A stretch of DNA of 64,000 nt from positions 445,001 through 509,000 of the forward strand of contig NZ_CP027773.1 in assembly GCF_003019815.1 (NCBI RefSeq). The letters run 5' to 3'. The notes under the pieces were generated by a model that saw only the letters and a program-made list of their open reading frames with translations, had not been told where the DNA came from and did no database searches. Position 1 is the stretch's first letter; each line of letters opens with the position of its first letter. This DNA comes from Variovorax sp. PMC12. GTDB taxonomy: Bacteria; Pseudomonadota; Gammaproteobacteria; Burkholderiales; Burkholderiaceae_C. The position numbers and the translations under genes are program-made. Positions 33,585 through 45,146 of the stretch are shown piece by piece.

Positions 33585-34346
33585 ATGGAAAACTTCGGCA
33601 TTCACCTGGAGCCACTGCGCGCCATCCTCTACCAGGTGGGGGCGTTCGTTCCGCGCCTGCTGGTGGCGCTGGTGGTGGTGTTCGTGGGCTGGCTCATCGC
33701 CAAGGCGGCGCGCTTCGCCGTGACCAAGGCCTTGCGCGCCATCAACTTCAACGTGCTGACCGAGCGCGCGGGGCTCGACAACTTCCTGCGCCAGGGCGGC
33801 CTGGCAGGCGACACCAGCAGCCTGTTCGGCATCCTGGCTTACTGGCTGGTGATACTGGCGTCGCTGCTCATCGCCTTCAACGGCATGGGGCTGAGCTACA
33901 TCGCCGACCTGCTGGGGCGCATCGTCTGGTTCGTGCCCAACGTGTTCGTCGCCTTGCTGGTGCTGGCCTTCGGCTCGTACTTCGCCAAGTTCGTGGGCGA
34001 CGCCGTGGGCAGCTATTTCCGCGGCGTGAAGATGCAGGACGCCACGCTTTTCGCCAAGGTGGCGCAGTACGCGGTGATGGCTTTCGTGATCCTGATCGCG
34101 CTGGACCAGATCAAGGTGGGCGGCGACATCGTGCGCGAAAGCTTCCTGGTGATCCTGGCGGGCGTGGTTTTTGCGTTGGCCCTGGCATTCGGGCTGGCCG
34201 GCAAGGACTGGGCGAAGGCGCAGATCGAGCGCTGGTGGCCCCGGCAGCAGCAACTGACGAAGACGGGCACCGGCAGGGAAGTGCCGGGCGTGCCCACGCC
34301 ACCGCCGCCGCCAGCATCGCGTTTCGACGACCGCCCACCCCGCTGA
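33585..34346 (+). CDS. MscS-like integral membrane protein (conserved TM helix family)
   Basis: 253 residues with about five hydrophobic segments, including VPRLLVALVVVFVGWLIAKAA near the N-terminus, LFGILAYWLVILASLLIAFNGMG, IVWFVPNVFVALLVLAFGSYFAK, VMAFVILIALDQI and FLVILAGVVFALALAFGLAGKDWAK. The last, Gly/Ala-rich helix resembles the pore-lining TM3 of MscS, and the repeated amphipathic helix resembles the TM_helix (PF05552) family. It lacks the large cytoplasmic vestibule of MscS and ends in a Pro-rich tail. It sits between treS-mak and glgX in the operon, so a link with osmotic stress, where trehalose is a compatible solute, is plausible. Confidence 0.75.
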   Translation: MENFGIHLEPLRAILYQVGAFVPRLLVALVVVFVGWLIAKAARFAVTKALRAINFNVLTERAGLDNFLRQGGLAGDTSSLFGILAYWLVILASLLIAFNGMGLSYIADLLGRIVWFVPNVFVALLVLAFGSYFAKFVGDAVGSYFRGVKMQDATLFAKVAQYAVMAFVILIALDQIKVGGDIVRESFLVILAGVVFALALAFGLAGKDWAKAQIERWWPRQQQLTKTGTGREVPGVPTPPPPPASRFDDRPPR

Positions 34347-34386
34347 CCTGCATTTCTCCCAACGCAAGCAACCGCCCGACGCCTGA

Positions 34387-36545
<2,159 letters not shown>

Positions 36546-36549
<4 letters not shown>

Positions 36550-38414
36550 ACCGCGCGCACCGCATGCCCTTCGGTGCCACCGTCCTCGAGGACGGCGGCG
36601 TGGCCTTCGCACTGTGGGCGCCCTCGGGCGGAGCCGTGCGGCTGGAACACCGCCCGGTCGGTGGCGAGAACACCACGCACCCGATGGCCCGTGACGCACA
36701 GGGCTGGCACACGCTCACGCTGCCCGGGGCGGCCCACGGCGACGGCTACCGCTTCCACCTGCCCGACGGCACCGCCGTGCCCGATCCGGCCTCGCGCTTC
36801 AATCCCGAGGACGTGCACGGCCCCAGCGTGGTGATCGATCCGCGCCGCCATCAATGGCGCGACGACGCCTGGCGCGGCCGCCCGTGGGAAGAGGCCGTGG
36901 TGTACGAACTGCACATCGGCGCCTTCACCGCCGAAGGCACCTTCAACGCCGCGCGCGAGCGGCTCGGCGACCTGGCCGAGCTGGGCGTGACCGCCATCGA
37001 ACTGATGCCGCTCGCCGACTTTCCGGGGCGCCGCAACTGGGGCTACGACGGCGTTCTGCAGTTCGCGCCCGACGCCTCCTACGGCACGCCCGACGAGCTG
37101 AAGGCGCTGGTCGACGCGGCGCACGGGCTGGGGCTGATGGTGCTGATCGACGTGGTCTACAACCACTTCGGGCCGGAAGGCAACTACCTGCACGCGTACT
37201 GCCCGGAGTTCTTCAATCCGGCGCATCGCACGCCCTGGGGCTCGGCCATCAACTTCGACGGGCCGGGCGCGCGCACGGTGCGCGACTTCTTCATTCACAA
37301 CGCGCTGTACTGGGTGGAGGAATATCGCTTCGATGGGCTGCGCATGGACGCGATCCACGCCATTCGCGACGACTCGCATCCGCACATAGTGCAGGAGATC
37401 CGCGACGCGCTGCAGGCCGGCCCGGGCCGCGAGCGCCACATCCACATCGTGCTGGAGAACGACACCAACCAGGCCTCGATGCTCGCGCGCGACGGCCACG
37501 GCGTGCCGGTGGCGGGCACCGCGCAGTGGAACGACGACCTGCACCACGCGGTGCATGTGCTGGCGACCGGCGAGCGCGACGGCTACTACGCCGACTACGC
37601 GGACGACCCCGTGTGCAGCTTCGCGTGCGCGCTGGCCGAAGGCTTCGTGTACCAGGGGCAGCCCTCGGCATTCCGCAACGGCGAGCGGCGCGGCGAGCCC
37701 AGCACGCGGCTGCCGTCGCAGGCCTTTGTGTCTTTCCTGCAGACGCACGACCAGGTCGGCAACCGCGCCTTTGGCGAGCGCCTGCACGCGCTCGGCGACC
37801 CGGTGCTCACGCGCGCGGCCATGGCCTGCCTGCTGCTGTCGCCGCATGTGCCGATGCTGTTCATGGGCGATGAGTTCGCGGCCTCGACGCCATTTCTGTA
37901 CTTCTGCGATTTCGGGCCCGAACTGGCGAAGGCGGTGTCGGACGGGCGGCGCTCGGAGTTCGGCGGCTTCGCGGCGTTCAAGGACGAGGCGGCGCGTGCG
38001 CGCATTCCCGATCCGAATGCCGAGTCGACCTTCCTGGCGTCCAAGCTGAACTGGCGCGAGCGGGGCTCGCGTGCCCACTTCGCGCGGTTCAGCGAGGTGC
38101 AGCAGTTGCTCGAACTACGCCACCGGCTGATCGTGCCGCACCTGGCCGGTTCGACCGGCGCGGGCGTGTTCCTCTGCGAGAACGGCACGCTGCGGGTGCA
38201 CTGGGACTTGGGGCCGCCGCGCGAGGGGCAGGAAGGGCGCACCGCAACGCGCCTGCACCTGCTCGCGCACTTCGGCGACGGGCCCGATGCATCGGCGGTG
38301 TCGCCGCCCGGCACGCTGGTCTACAGCAGCGGCGCGCGGCAGGCCGAGCCCGGCGCCTTGCTGCTCGAACGCGGCGCGGTGCACGCGACGCTGGAGGACA
38401 TGCGCGGTGGATGA
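36546..38414 (+). CDS. treZ: malto-oligosyltrehalose trehalohydrolase
   Basis: 622 residues. The N-terminal domain FGATVLEDGGVAFALWAPSGG is followed by a GH13_10 barrel: VVYELHIGAFTAEGTF, MPLADFPGRRNWGYDGV, VVYNHFGPEGNYLHAYCPEFF, nucleophile in FDGLRMDAIHAIRDDS, acid in HIVLENDTNQAS and third Asp in LQTHDQVGNRAFG. It releases trehalose from the maltooligosyltrehalose made by TreY. Start ATG 36546 is coupled to the glgX stop, and the stop (38412-38414) lies inside the start region of malQ-treY, giving an 8-base overlap. Confidence 0.95.
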
Positions 38415-41400
38415 GGTTTTTCATCACGACACGGCGGGCGTGCTGGCGGCGCTGTGCGAACACTACGGCATTGCCACCGCCTACCACGATGCCTTCGGCA
38501 CGCGCCGGCAGGCCACGACGCAGAGCATGCTCGCGCTGCTGGCGGAATTCGGCGTGCGCATCGGCACCGCGCAGGATGCCCACCGCGCCCTCGAAGCCGC
38601 GCATGCCATGCGCTGGACGGAAGCCCTGCCTCATGTGCGGGTGGTCGATGCATCGGCCACCGAATGGAGCGTGCCCCTGCGCCTGCCGCTGGCCATGCGC
38701 TCGCTGCGCTGGCAGCTCACCGACGAAGCCGGCCGCACGCGGCACGGCGAGGCCGATGCCTCCACGCTGCACGAGACGGCGCGCAGCGAGCGCGACGGCA
38801 TCTGGCTGAGCGAACGCGTGCTGCCGATGACGCTCGCGCTCGACGCGGGCTACCACCGGCTGCGCATCGACGGGCTGGCCGGCGAGACGCTGGTGCTTGC
38901 GTCGCCGGGCCGCTGCTACCGGCCGCCCGCGGTGCGGGACGGCGGCCGCGTCTGGGGGCCGGCGGTGCAGCTGTACAGCCTGCGCTCGCAGCACAACTGG
39001 GGCATCGGCGACTTCAGCGACCTGCAGGATCTGGCGGCCCGCATGGCCGCGCAGGGCGCCGACATCGTCGGCGTGAACCCGCTGCATGCGCTGTTCGCGG
39101 CCAATCCGGCGCATGCGAGCCCGTACAGCCCGTCGTCGCGCCAGCAGCTGAACGCGCTCTACATCGACGTCGAGGCGGTGGATGAATTCGCGCAGTGCGA
39201 GGCCGCGCGAAAGCTGGTCGATTCGCCCGCGTTCCAAGCGCGCCTGGCCGCACTGCGCGCCGAACCGCTGGTGGACCATGCGGGCGTTGCATCCGCCAAG
39301 TTCGAAGTGCTGGAGCTGCTGTTCGCGCACTTCCGCGAGCGCCATCTGCCGGAAGACGGCGCGCCGGACGAAGAGGGCCTGGCGTTCCTGTCATTCGTCG
39401 CGGAGCGCGGCGAGGGCTTGCGGCAGCACGCGCTGTTCGAGACGCTGCATGCGCACTTTCTGGCGGCAGATCCCGCGATGTGGGGCTGGCCCGTGTGGCC
39501 CGCCGCATATCGAGACCCCGATTCGGCCGAGGTCACCGCATTCGCCGTGCAGCATGCGCAACGCCTGCAGTTCCACCAGTACCTGCAATGGCAGGCTGCG
39601 CGGCAACTGGCGCGGGCTGGCGAACGCTGCGCCGCCCTGGGCATGGGCGTGGGTCTCTACGTGGACCTGGCGGTGTCGGTCGACCGTGCCGGTTCCGATG
39701 CCTGGACGGCGCAGTCCGTGTTCGCGGCCGGTGCCAGCATCGGCGCGCCGCCTGACGAGTTCAACCCCGCCGGCCAGAACTGGGGCCTGCCGCCGCTGCG
39801 TCCCGACCGGCTGCGCGCGGACGGCCACCGCTTCTTCATGCAGACGCTGCGCGCGAGCATGCACGGCGCGGGCGCCTTGCGCATCGATCACGTCATGGGG
39901 CTCATGCGCCTGTTCTGGATACCGCCGGGCCGCGGCGCGCATGACGGCGCGTATGTGTACTACCCGCTGGACGAGCTGCTCGCCATCGTCGCCATCGAGA
40001 GCCATCGCCACCGCTGCATGGTGATCGGCGAAGACCTGGGCACGGTGGAAGACGCGGTGCGAGAGGCGCTGGGCAAGGCCGACGTGCTGTCTTACCGCCT
40101 GCTGTACTTCGAGCGTCTCGACCGGCACCAGGGCAGCGGCTTCAAGCCGCCGGCCGCGTATCCGCCGGCCGCGCTGGTGGCCGTGAGCACGCACGACCTC
40201 GCGACATTCGCCGGCTGGTGGGCCGGCCACGACCTGCGCACCCGGCTGTCGCTGGGCCTGTTCCCCGACGAGCGCGTCTTCGACAAGCAACTGCTCGACC
40301 GCGCGCAGGAGCGCATCGAGCTGATGCTGGCCGTGCAGCAGGCCGGCCTGCTGTCGCGCGAGGAGATCGCCGAGGCCGCGGGCCTCGCACTGCCCACAGC
40401 GCGTGTGGTGGAGGCGGTGCATGCCTGGCTCGCGAGGACGCCGTCGGCATTGATGATGGTGCAGCTCGAAGACGTGGCGGGCGTGGTCGAGCAGGCCAAC
40501 ATGCCCGGCACGGTGAGCGAGCAGCCCAACTGGCGGCGCAAGCTGCCGGTGCCGCTGCACGCGCTGGCCACGGGCGAGCGCATGCAGGGGCTGGCCGCGC
40601 AACTGCGCGCCGCGCGCCCCGCGATCCGACCCGATGCGCCGCAGCACGCGCCGCAAGACCTGCGCGCCCGCGTGCCGCGCGCCACCTACCGGCTGCAGTT
40701 CCACAAGGACTTCGGCTTCGACGACGCGGTGCGCGTGCTGCCGTACCTCGCGCAACTGGGCGTGAGCCACGTCTACTGCTCGCCGATCCAGCGCGCGCGC
40801 GCCGGCAGCATGCACGGCTACGACGTGGTGGCGCACGACGAGATCAACCCCGAGCTGGGCGGCGAAGAAGGCTTTGCGCGCTTCGTCGCGGCGCTCAAGG
40901 CGCACGGCATGGGCCAGCTGCTGGACATGGTGCCCAACCACATGGGCGTGTTCGGCGCCGACAACGCATGGTGGATGGACGTGCTGGAGAACGGCCCGGC
41001 CTCGCTCTACGCGCAGCACTTCGACATCGACTGGCAGCCGCTGAACGTCGAGCTCACGGGCAAGGTGCTGCTGCCGGTGCTCGGCGGGCACTACGGCGAG
41101 GTGCTCGGCAGCGGCGAACTGGCGCTGCGCTTCGAGGCGGAAGAGGGCGCCTTCGCGATCGGCTATTTCGGCCATCGCTTTCCGCTCGCGCCCGAGAGCT
41201 ATCCCACGGTGCTGGCGCGAGCCCTCGCGCAGCTCGACGAATCCGCCGACGACGCGGCGGCGCTCGCGAGCATCGCCACCGCTTTCGGCCACCTTCCGGG
41301 GCGGCAGGCTGCGCAGCCGCAGTTGCGCACCGAGCGCGCGCGCGACAAGGAACTGCTGAAGGCCCGCCTCGCACGCCTGGCGCAGCGCCATCCTTCGGTC

Positions 41401-43581
41401 GCGAAGGCGGTGGCGACGGCCGTGGCCGAGCTGAACCTGGCCACGCCCGAAGCGCGTGACGCCATGCATGCGCTGATCGAGGCCCAGGCCTACCGGCTGG
41501 CCTACTGGCGCGTGGCCTCGGACGAGATCAACTACCGCCGCTTCTTCGACATCAACGACCTCGCGGCCGTGCGCATGGAGCGCGACGACGTGTTCGAGGC
41601 CACGCAGTCCTTCGCGCTCGAGCTCGCGGCGGCGGGCACGGTGGACGGCTTGCGCATCGACCACCCCGACGGCCTCTACGACCCCGCGCGCTACTTCGAG
41701 AAGCTGCAGCAGGGCTACGCGCGGCGCGCGGGGCTTGCATTGCCCGCGCACGATGCGCAAGGCAGGCCGGCCCGGCCGCTCTACGTGGTGGCCGAGAAGA
41801 TCGCGGCGGACAACGAAGAAGTGCCCGAGAGCTGGCACGTGCACGGCACCACCGGCTACCGCTTCGCGAACGTGGCCAACGGCGTGCTGGTCGATACCTC
41901 GGCCGCCGAGACCATCGGCCATGCGTGGCGCCGCTTCACCGGCGAGACCCAGGGCTTTCATGCGCTCTCGCAGGCCGGCCGGCGCGAGGTGATGCGCAAT
42001 GCGCTGTCGTCGGAACTCAACGTGCTTTCAAGCGAGCTGCTGCGCATCGCTCGGGCCGACCGTGCCACGCGCGACTACACGCTCAATGCGCTGCGCCGCG
42101 CGCTGGCCGACGTGGCGGCCAACATGCCGGTGTACCGCACCTACATCGTCGAGAAGCCCTCGGCGCAGGACGAACGCTTCATCGACGAAGCCACGCAGGC
42201 GGCCGAACGGCAGAGCGGCGATGCCGACCGCTCGGTCTTCGCCTTCGTGCGCGGCGCGCTGCGCGGCGAAGCCGTGGCGGGTGCGCCGCGCGAGCTGGCC
42301 GAGCGGGTGCGTCGCTTTGCGGTGCGCTTCCAGCAGTTCAGCGCGCCAGTCACGGCCAAGGGCGTGGAAGACACGGCGTTCTATCGCTTCTTCCCGTTGA
42401 GTTCGCTCAACGAGGTGGGCGGCGAGCCCGACCACTTCGGCTTCGAGGTGGACGAGTTCCATGCGCTCAGCGCCGACCGCGCGCTGCGCTGGCCGCACAC
42501 CATGCTCGCCACGTCGACGCACGACAACAAGCGCTCCGAAGACGTGCGCAACCGCATCGACGTGCTCTCCGAAATGCCCAACGACTGGGTGCTGGCGCTG
42601 ACCCGCTGGCACGGCATGTGCCGCGACACGCGGCGCAAGCTGGAGACAGACGACGCACCGTCGCGCGCCGACGAATACCTTTTCTACCAGACGCTGCTGG
42701 GCACGCTGCCGGCAGGCGGCCTCGACGCCGCCGAAGCGCCGGCCTTCGCCGACCGGCTCTGCCAGTACATGCAGAAGGCCGCGCGCGAAGCCAAGCTGCG
42801 CACGCGCTGGACCCAGCCCGACGCGGCCTACGAGGCCGCGCTCGAAGGCTTCGTGCGGGGCGTGATCGGCAACATGGAAGAGGGCGGCTGCCTGGCCGAC
42901 ATCCAGCTCTTCGCGAAACGGCTTGCCTGGTTCGGCGCATGGAACGGGCTGACGCTTACGCTGCTGAAGTACGCATCGCCGGGCGTGCCCGACCTCTACC
43001 AAGGCAGCGAGCTGATCGAGCTGAGCCTCGTGGATCCGGACAACCGCCGGCCCGTGGACTACGCGGGGCGGCAGCAGCGGCTCCATGAACTGCAGGCCAT
43101 GGCCGCCGATGCGCCGGGCCTCGCCGCGCGGGTGCGTGCGCTGGCTGCGTCGCCGCACGACGGGCGCGCCAAGCTGTGGTTCATCTGGCGTCTGCTGTCG
43201 CTGCGGCGCGAGCATGCGGAGCTGTTTCGCGATGGCGGGTACGAAGGGCTGGCTGTGGAAGGCGCGTTGTCGCGCCATGTCGTGGCCTTTGCGCGGCGCC
43301 ATGGAGACGAGATGCTGGTGGTTGTGTCGGGGCGGCTGTTCGTCGGTTTGGCATCCGGCAACGGCGGCATGCCTTCGTTGCCTGAGGCCGGCATCTGGAG
43401 CGACACGGCGGTGCAACTGCCGGCAGAGCTGGCAGGCGCGCAGCTTCAGAACCTGCTGACCGGCGAAACGCTGCACGCGGGCCAGGATGCATCGCTGCCG
43501 CTGGCCCAGGCGTTCGGAAGCATCCCGTGGGCCGCTTACAAGGTGCGCACTCCTAAACATGCGAGCCGCATTCCTACATGA
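38407..43581 (+). CDS. treY: 4-alpha-glucanotransferase - malto-oligosyltrehalose synthase fusion (MalQ-TreY)
   Basis: 1724 residues from GTG 38407. Residues about 1-740 are MalQ (GH77): VWGPAVQLYSLRSQHNWGIGD, VNPLHALFAANPAHASPYSPSS, FNPAGQNWGLPP, RIDHVMGLMRLFWIP, VIGEDLGTVEDAVR and STHDLATFAGWW. From about 755 on the chain is TreY (GH13_26): RATYRLQFHKDFGFDDA, YCSPIQRARAGSMHGYDVV, VPNHMGVFGADNAWW, DGLRIDHPDGLYDPA, VVAEKIAADNE and STHDNKRSEDVRNR. MalQ disproportionates maltodextrins; TreY turns the reducing end into a trehalosyl unit for TreZ. No ribosome binding site or start is evident at the domain junction, so one polypeptide is expected. Last gene of the operon. Confidence 0.95.
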   Translation: MDEVFHHDTAGVLAALCEHYGIATAYHDAFGTRRQATTQSMLALLAEFGVRIGTAQDAHRALEAAHAMRWTEALPHVRVVDASATEWSVPLRLPLAMRSLRWQLTDEAGRTRHGEADASTLHETARSERDGIWLSERVLPMTLALDAGYHRLRIDGLAGETLVLASPGRCYRPPAVRDGGRVWGPAVQLYSLRSQHNWGIGDFSDLQDLAARMAAQGADIVGVNPLHALFAANPAHASPYSPSSRQQLNALYIDVEAVDEFAQCEAARKLVDSPAFQARLAALRAEPLVDHAGVASAKFEVLELLFAHFRERHLPEDGAPDEEGLAFLSFVAERGEGLRQHALFETLHAHFLAADPAMWGWPVWPAAYRDPDSAEVTAFAVQHAQRLQFHQYLQWQAARQLARAGERCAALGMGVGLYVDLAVSVDRAGSDAWTAQSVFAAGASIGAPPDEFNPAGQNWGLPPLRPDRLRADGHRFFMQTLRASMHGAGALRIDHVMGLMRLFWIPPGRGAHDGAYVYYPLDELLAIVAIESHRHRCMVIGEDLGTVEDAVREALGKADVLSYRLLYFERLDRHQGSGFKPPAAYPPAALVAVSTHDLATFAGWWAGHDLRTRLSLGLFPDERVFDKQLLDRAQERIELMLAVQQAGLLSREEIAEAAGLALPTARVVEAVHAWLARTPSALMMVQLEDVAGVVEQANMPGTVSEQPNWRRKLPVPLHALATGERMQGLAAQLRAARPAIRPDAPQHAPQDLRARVPRATYRLQFHKDFGFDDAVRVLPYLAQLGVSHVYCSPIQRARAGSMHGYDVVAHDEINPELGGEEGFARFVAALKAHGMGQLLDMVPNHMGVFGADNAWWMDVLENGPASLYAQHFDIDWQPLNVELTGKVLLPVLGGHYGEVLGSGELALRFEAEEGAFAIGYFGHRFPLAPESYPTVLARALAQLDESADDAAALASIATAFGHLPGRQAAQPQLRTERARDKELLKARLARLAQRHPSVAKAVATAVAELNLATPEARDAMHALIEAQAYRLAYWRVASDEINYRRFFDINDLAAVRMERDDVFEATQSFALELAAAGTVDGLRIDHPDGLYDPARYFEKLQQGYARRAGLALPAHDAQGRPARPLYVVAEKIAADNEEVPESWHVHGTTGYRFANVANGVLVDTSAAETIGHAWRRFTGETQGFHALSQAGRREVMRNALSSELNVLSSELLRIARADRATRDYTLNALRRALADVAANMPVYRTYIVEKPSAQDERFIDEATQAAERQSGDADRSVFAFVRGALRGEAVAGAPRELAERVRRFAVRFQQFSAPVTAKGVEDTAFYRFFPLSSLNEVGGEPDHFGFEVDEFHALSADRALRWPHTMLATSTHDNKRSEDVRNRIDVLSEMPNDWVLALTRWHGMCRDTRRKLETDDAPSRADEYLFYQTLLGTLPAGGLDAAEAPAFADRLCQYMQKAAREAKLRTRWTQPDAAYEAALEGFVRGVIGNMEEGGCLADIQLFAKRLAWFGAWNGLTLTLLKYASPGVPDLYQGSELIELSLVDPDNRRPVDYAGRQQRLHELQAMAADAPGLAARVRALAASPHDGRAKLWFIWRLLSLRREHAELFRDGGYEGLAVEGALSRHVVAFARRHGDEMLVVVSGRLFVGLASGNGGMPSLPEAGIWSDTAVQLPAELAGAQLQNLLTGETLHAGQDASLPLAQAFGSIPWAAYKVRTPKHASRIPT

Positions 43582-43593
43582 GCGGCGATCGGC

Positions 43594-43635
43594 AACCCCG
43601 AATCTCCTTCGCTGACCGCCCCTTCCGGGGTTTTT
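43594..43635 (+). terminator. probable terminator of the glucan/trehalose operon
   Basis: aaccccg (43594-43600) can pair with cggggtt (43626-43632), and a nested cccc/gggg hairpin lies inside (43619-43630); ttttt follows. It sits 13 bases after the MalQ-TreY stop. The short or long-loop stem makes it weaker than the other terminators in this window. Confidence 0.55.
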
Positions 43636-43651
43636 ATCCAGGAGATCTCCA

Positions 43652-43978
43652 ATGACGAAATCTGTGTCCGTGTTTTCCGTGCTGGTGGCAGGCTTGATTG
43701 CGACCGTGGCGCATGCACAGTCGAACCCGCCCGGCGCGGCCGTGCCACCCAACTCGCCCGGTTACGCCACGGGCAAGTCGGAAATGGCCGGCGAAGCACG
43801 CAAGGACCGCCGGCCGCAGAAGGGCGTCGCACCCGCTGCGGGTGACGAAGCCAAGACCCCGGAAGGCGGTGCCATTGGCACGGACCGCGCGGCCAGGGCT
43901 GGTGAACGCCGTGCGGAGACGCGCGACGCTCGCCGCCCCGGCAAGCCGGTGCCGGTGCCCGGCGGTACGCCGAAGTAA
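43652..43978 (+). CDS. small secreted basic protein, unknown function
   Basis: 108 residues with a clear Sec signal peptide (MTKSVSVFSVLVAGLIATVAHAQS, cleavage after AHA). The mature ~85 residues are Pro/Ala/Gly/Lys/Arg-rich and low in hydrophobics (KDRRPQKGVAPAAGDEAKTP, ending GKPVPVPGGTPK), so they are probably disordered in the periplasm. aggag stands 8 bases before the ATG. No family was recognised. It follows the operon terminator and is convergent with the next gene, with one base between the stops. Confidence 0.7.
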   Translation: MTKSVSVFSVLVAGLIATVAHAQSNPPGAAVPPNSPGYATGKSEMAGEARKDRRPQKGVAPAAGDEAKTPEGGAIGTDRAARAGERRAETRDARRPGKPVPVPGGTPK

Positions 43979-43979
43979 G

Positions 43980-44222
43980 TCAAGCTGCAGTGAAACGGCC
44001 TGAGGCCTCGAGCCTCAGTGCTGCCCCGGGGCTCGCGCGCTGGCGGATCTCGCTGCGCAGCGCGCGCTGGCCCGCTGAGAGGGCGGTCTCGTAGTTGTCT
44101 TCGGCATCGAATGCGCGCCGCAGCAGGCGAGGGCTCTCGCCCTTGTCGTCGGTTTCGAGCAGTTGCCAGACATAGGCGCCCGGCAGCGGCTCCACGATGG
44201 TGAGTTCGATCGGGTGGTTCAT
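43980..44222 (-). CDS. small hypothetical protein
   Basis: 80 residues starting MNHPIELTIVEPLPGAYVWQ at 44222. It has no signal peptide or membrane segment. The middle (LLETDDKGESPRLLRRAFDA) and the Ala/Arg-rich C-terminus suggest a small cytoplasmic protein. An in-frame ATG 22 codons upstream is less likely because the extra residues are Arg/Pro-rich and unlike a protein start. No family was recognised. Confidence 0.5.
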   Translation of the reverse strand: MNHPIELTIVEPLPGAYVWQLLETDDKGESPRLLRRAFDAEDNYETALSAGQRALRSEIRQRASPGAALRLEASGRFTAA

Positions 44223-44294
44223 GCATTCACCATGGACCTGCCCGAGCGGCCTGTCTGTAGGCCGAATTCCACGGGTCGGATGGCGCATCCGAGG

Positions 44295-44528
44295 TCACGT
44301 TTCTTCCGTCTTGAAGAGACCGCGCACGTTGAGTGCCGCCAGGCACACCTGCAACGCGATCAGCGCCCACGCATCGGTGTGAATGCCCCACACCACCCAC
44401 AGCACATTGCTCAGCAGGAAGATCCAGAAGCCGACATTGCGGCGGGATTTGTCGCGCGACGCGACCAGCCATGCGGCGGCCAGCGAAGCCGCGAAGGCGG
44501 GCCATTGGATGAGTGCGAGAAGGTCCAT
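44295..44528 (-). CDS. small polytopic membrane protein, unknown function
   Basis: 77 residues from the ATG at 44528 with three hydrophobic segments: IQWPAFAASLAAAWLVA, NVGFWIFLLSNVLWVVWGIH and AWALIALQVCLAALNV. A basic loop (SRDKSRRN) follows the first, which predicts it on the cytoplasmic side. The two-to-three helix layout with Trp/Asn-rich second helix is seen in many uncharacterised inner-membrane proteins. The following minus-strand gene starts 73 bases downstream, so the two may be cotranscribed. Confidence 0.65.
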   Translation of the reverse strand: MDLLALIQWPAFAASLAAAWLVASRDKSRRNVGFWIFLLSNVLWVVWGIHTDAWALIALQVCLAALNVRGLFKTEET

Positions 44529-44705
44529 GTGGATGTGTGTGCAGGCAAGTGAAGTGATGAGACCGACCTTGGCACGCTGCGCATTGCCCGCACAGGTGCT
44601 GCCAGCCGACGCATGGCGTGGGCCGGTTCCCACGCGCAGGGCCGGTGCTGCACCGCAGGCTCGATATCAGCCAGGAATTTCAACGAACACACAGGAGCAA
44701 CCAGC

Positions 44706-44984
44706 ATGGATGCCAACACCCCAACACCCGCCGTCGAGGAACGCCTCGTCACCTTCACCTACCTCGGCCGGTTTTTCCTTTGCCGCGCCGAGCGGCTGGA
44801 CAACCAGACCTACAGGCCCGTGGTGGTCTGCCGCAGCCGCGTCGCGGACCAGCCCGACGTCGAACTGCCCCCGGACACCGACAACGTTTCCTACGCCACC
44901 GAGGCCGAGGCGCTGCGCCACGCGGAGCAGCAGGCGATGCGCTGGGTGCACGACCGCACGGGGGACGGACAGGGCCGGCTCTGA
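44706..44984 (+). CDS. small hypothetical protein
   Basis: 92 residues from ATG 44706, which has ggag 8 bases upstream. The sequence (RLVTFTYLGRFFLCRAERLD, YRPVVVCRSRVADQP, YATEAEALRHAEQQAMRWVHD) predicts a small beta-strand domain followed by a helix, cytoplasmic. The form suggests a compact alpha/beta fold, but no family was recognised. Confidence 0.6.
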   Translation: MDANTPTPAVEERLVTFTYLGRFFLCRAERLDNQTYRPVVVCRSRVADQPDVELPPDTDNVSYATEAEALRHAEQQAMRWVHDRTGDGQGRL

Positions 44985-45045
44985 CGGAGAGCCCAGGCAC
45001 GCTCACGATCAGATAGACAGCCCCATGCGTTGAAGCCCGCCATGG

Positions 45046-45065
45046 CACCTGACATATGTCAGGTG
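45046..45065. promoter_or_regulatory. perfect 20-bp palindrome upstream of a chemoreceptor gene
   Basis: cacctgacatatgtcaggtg equals its own reverse complement over all 20 bases. Its centre is 92 bases before the chemoreceptor ATG. The ACCTG...CAGGT arms recall lux-box type operators but with 8 rather than 10 bases between them. A dimeric regulator (LuxR, TetR or GntR type) could bind here; its identity cannot be told from the sequence. Confidence 0.6.
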
Positions 45066-45146
45066 TCGCGCGGCTTAAAGGCGCCGATAGCCATAGGCCG
45101 GCGGGAGTCGGCGCCGTGGGCTGTTCTTATTCTGATTGTGGGTTCT

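Noticed and set aside
45064..45090. Sigma-28 promoter for the second chemoreceptor
   Set aside because: GCCGATAG is present at 45083-45090, but the position 15 bases upstream reads TGTC instead of TAAA; the nearby ttaaag is too close.
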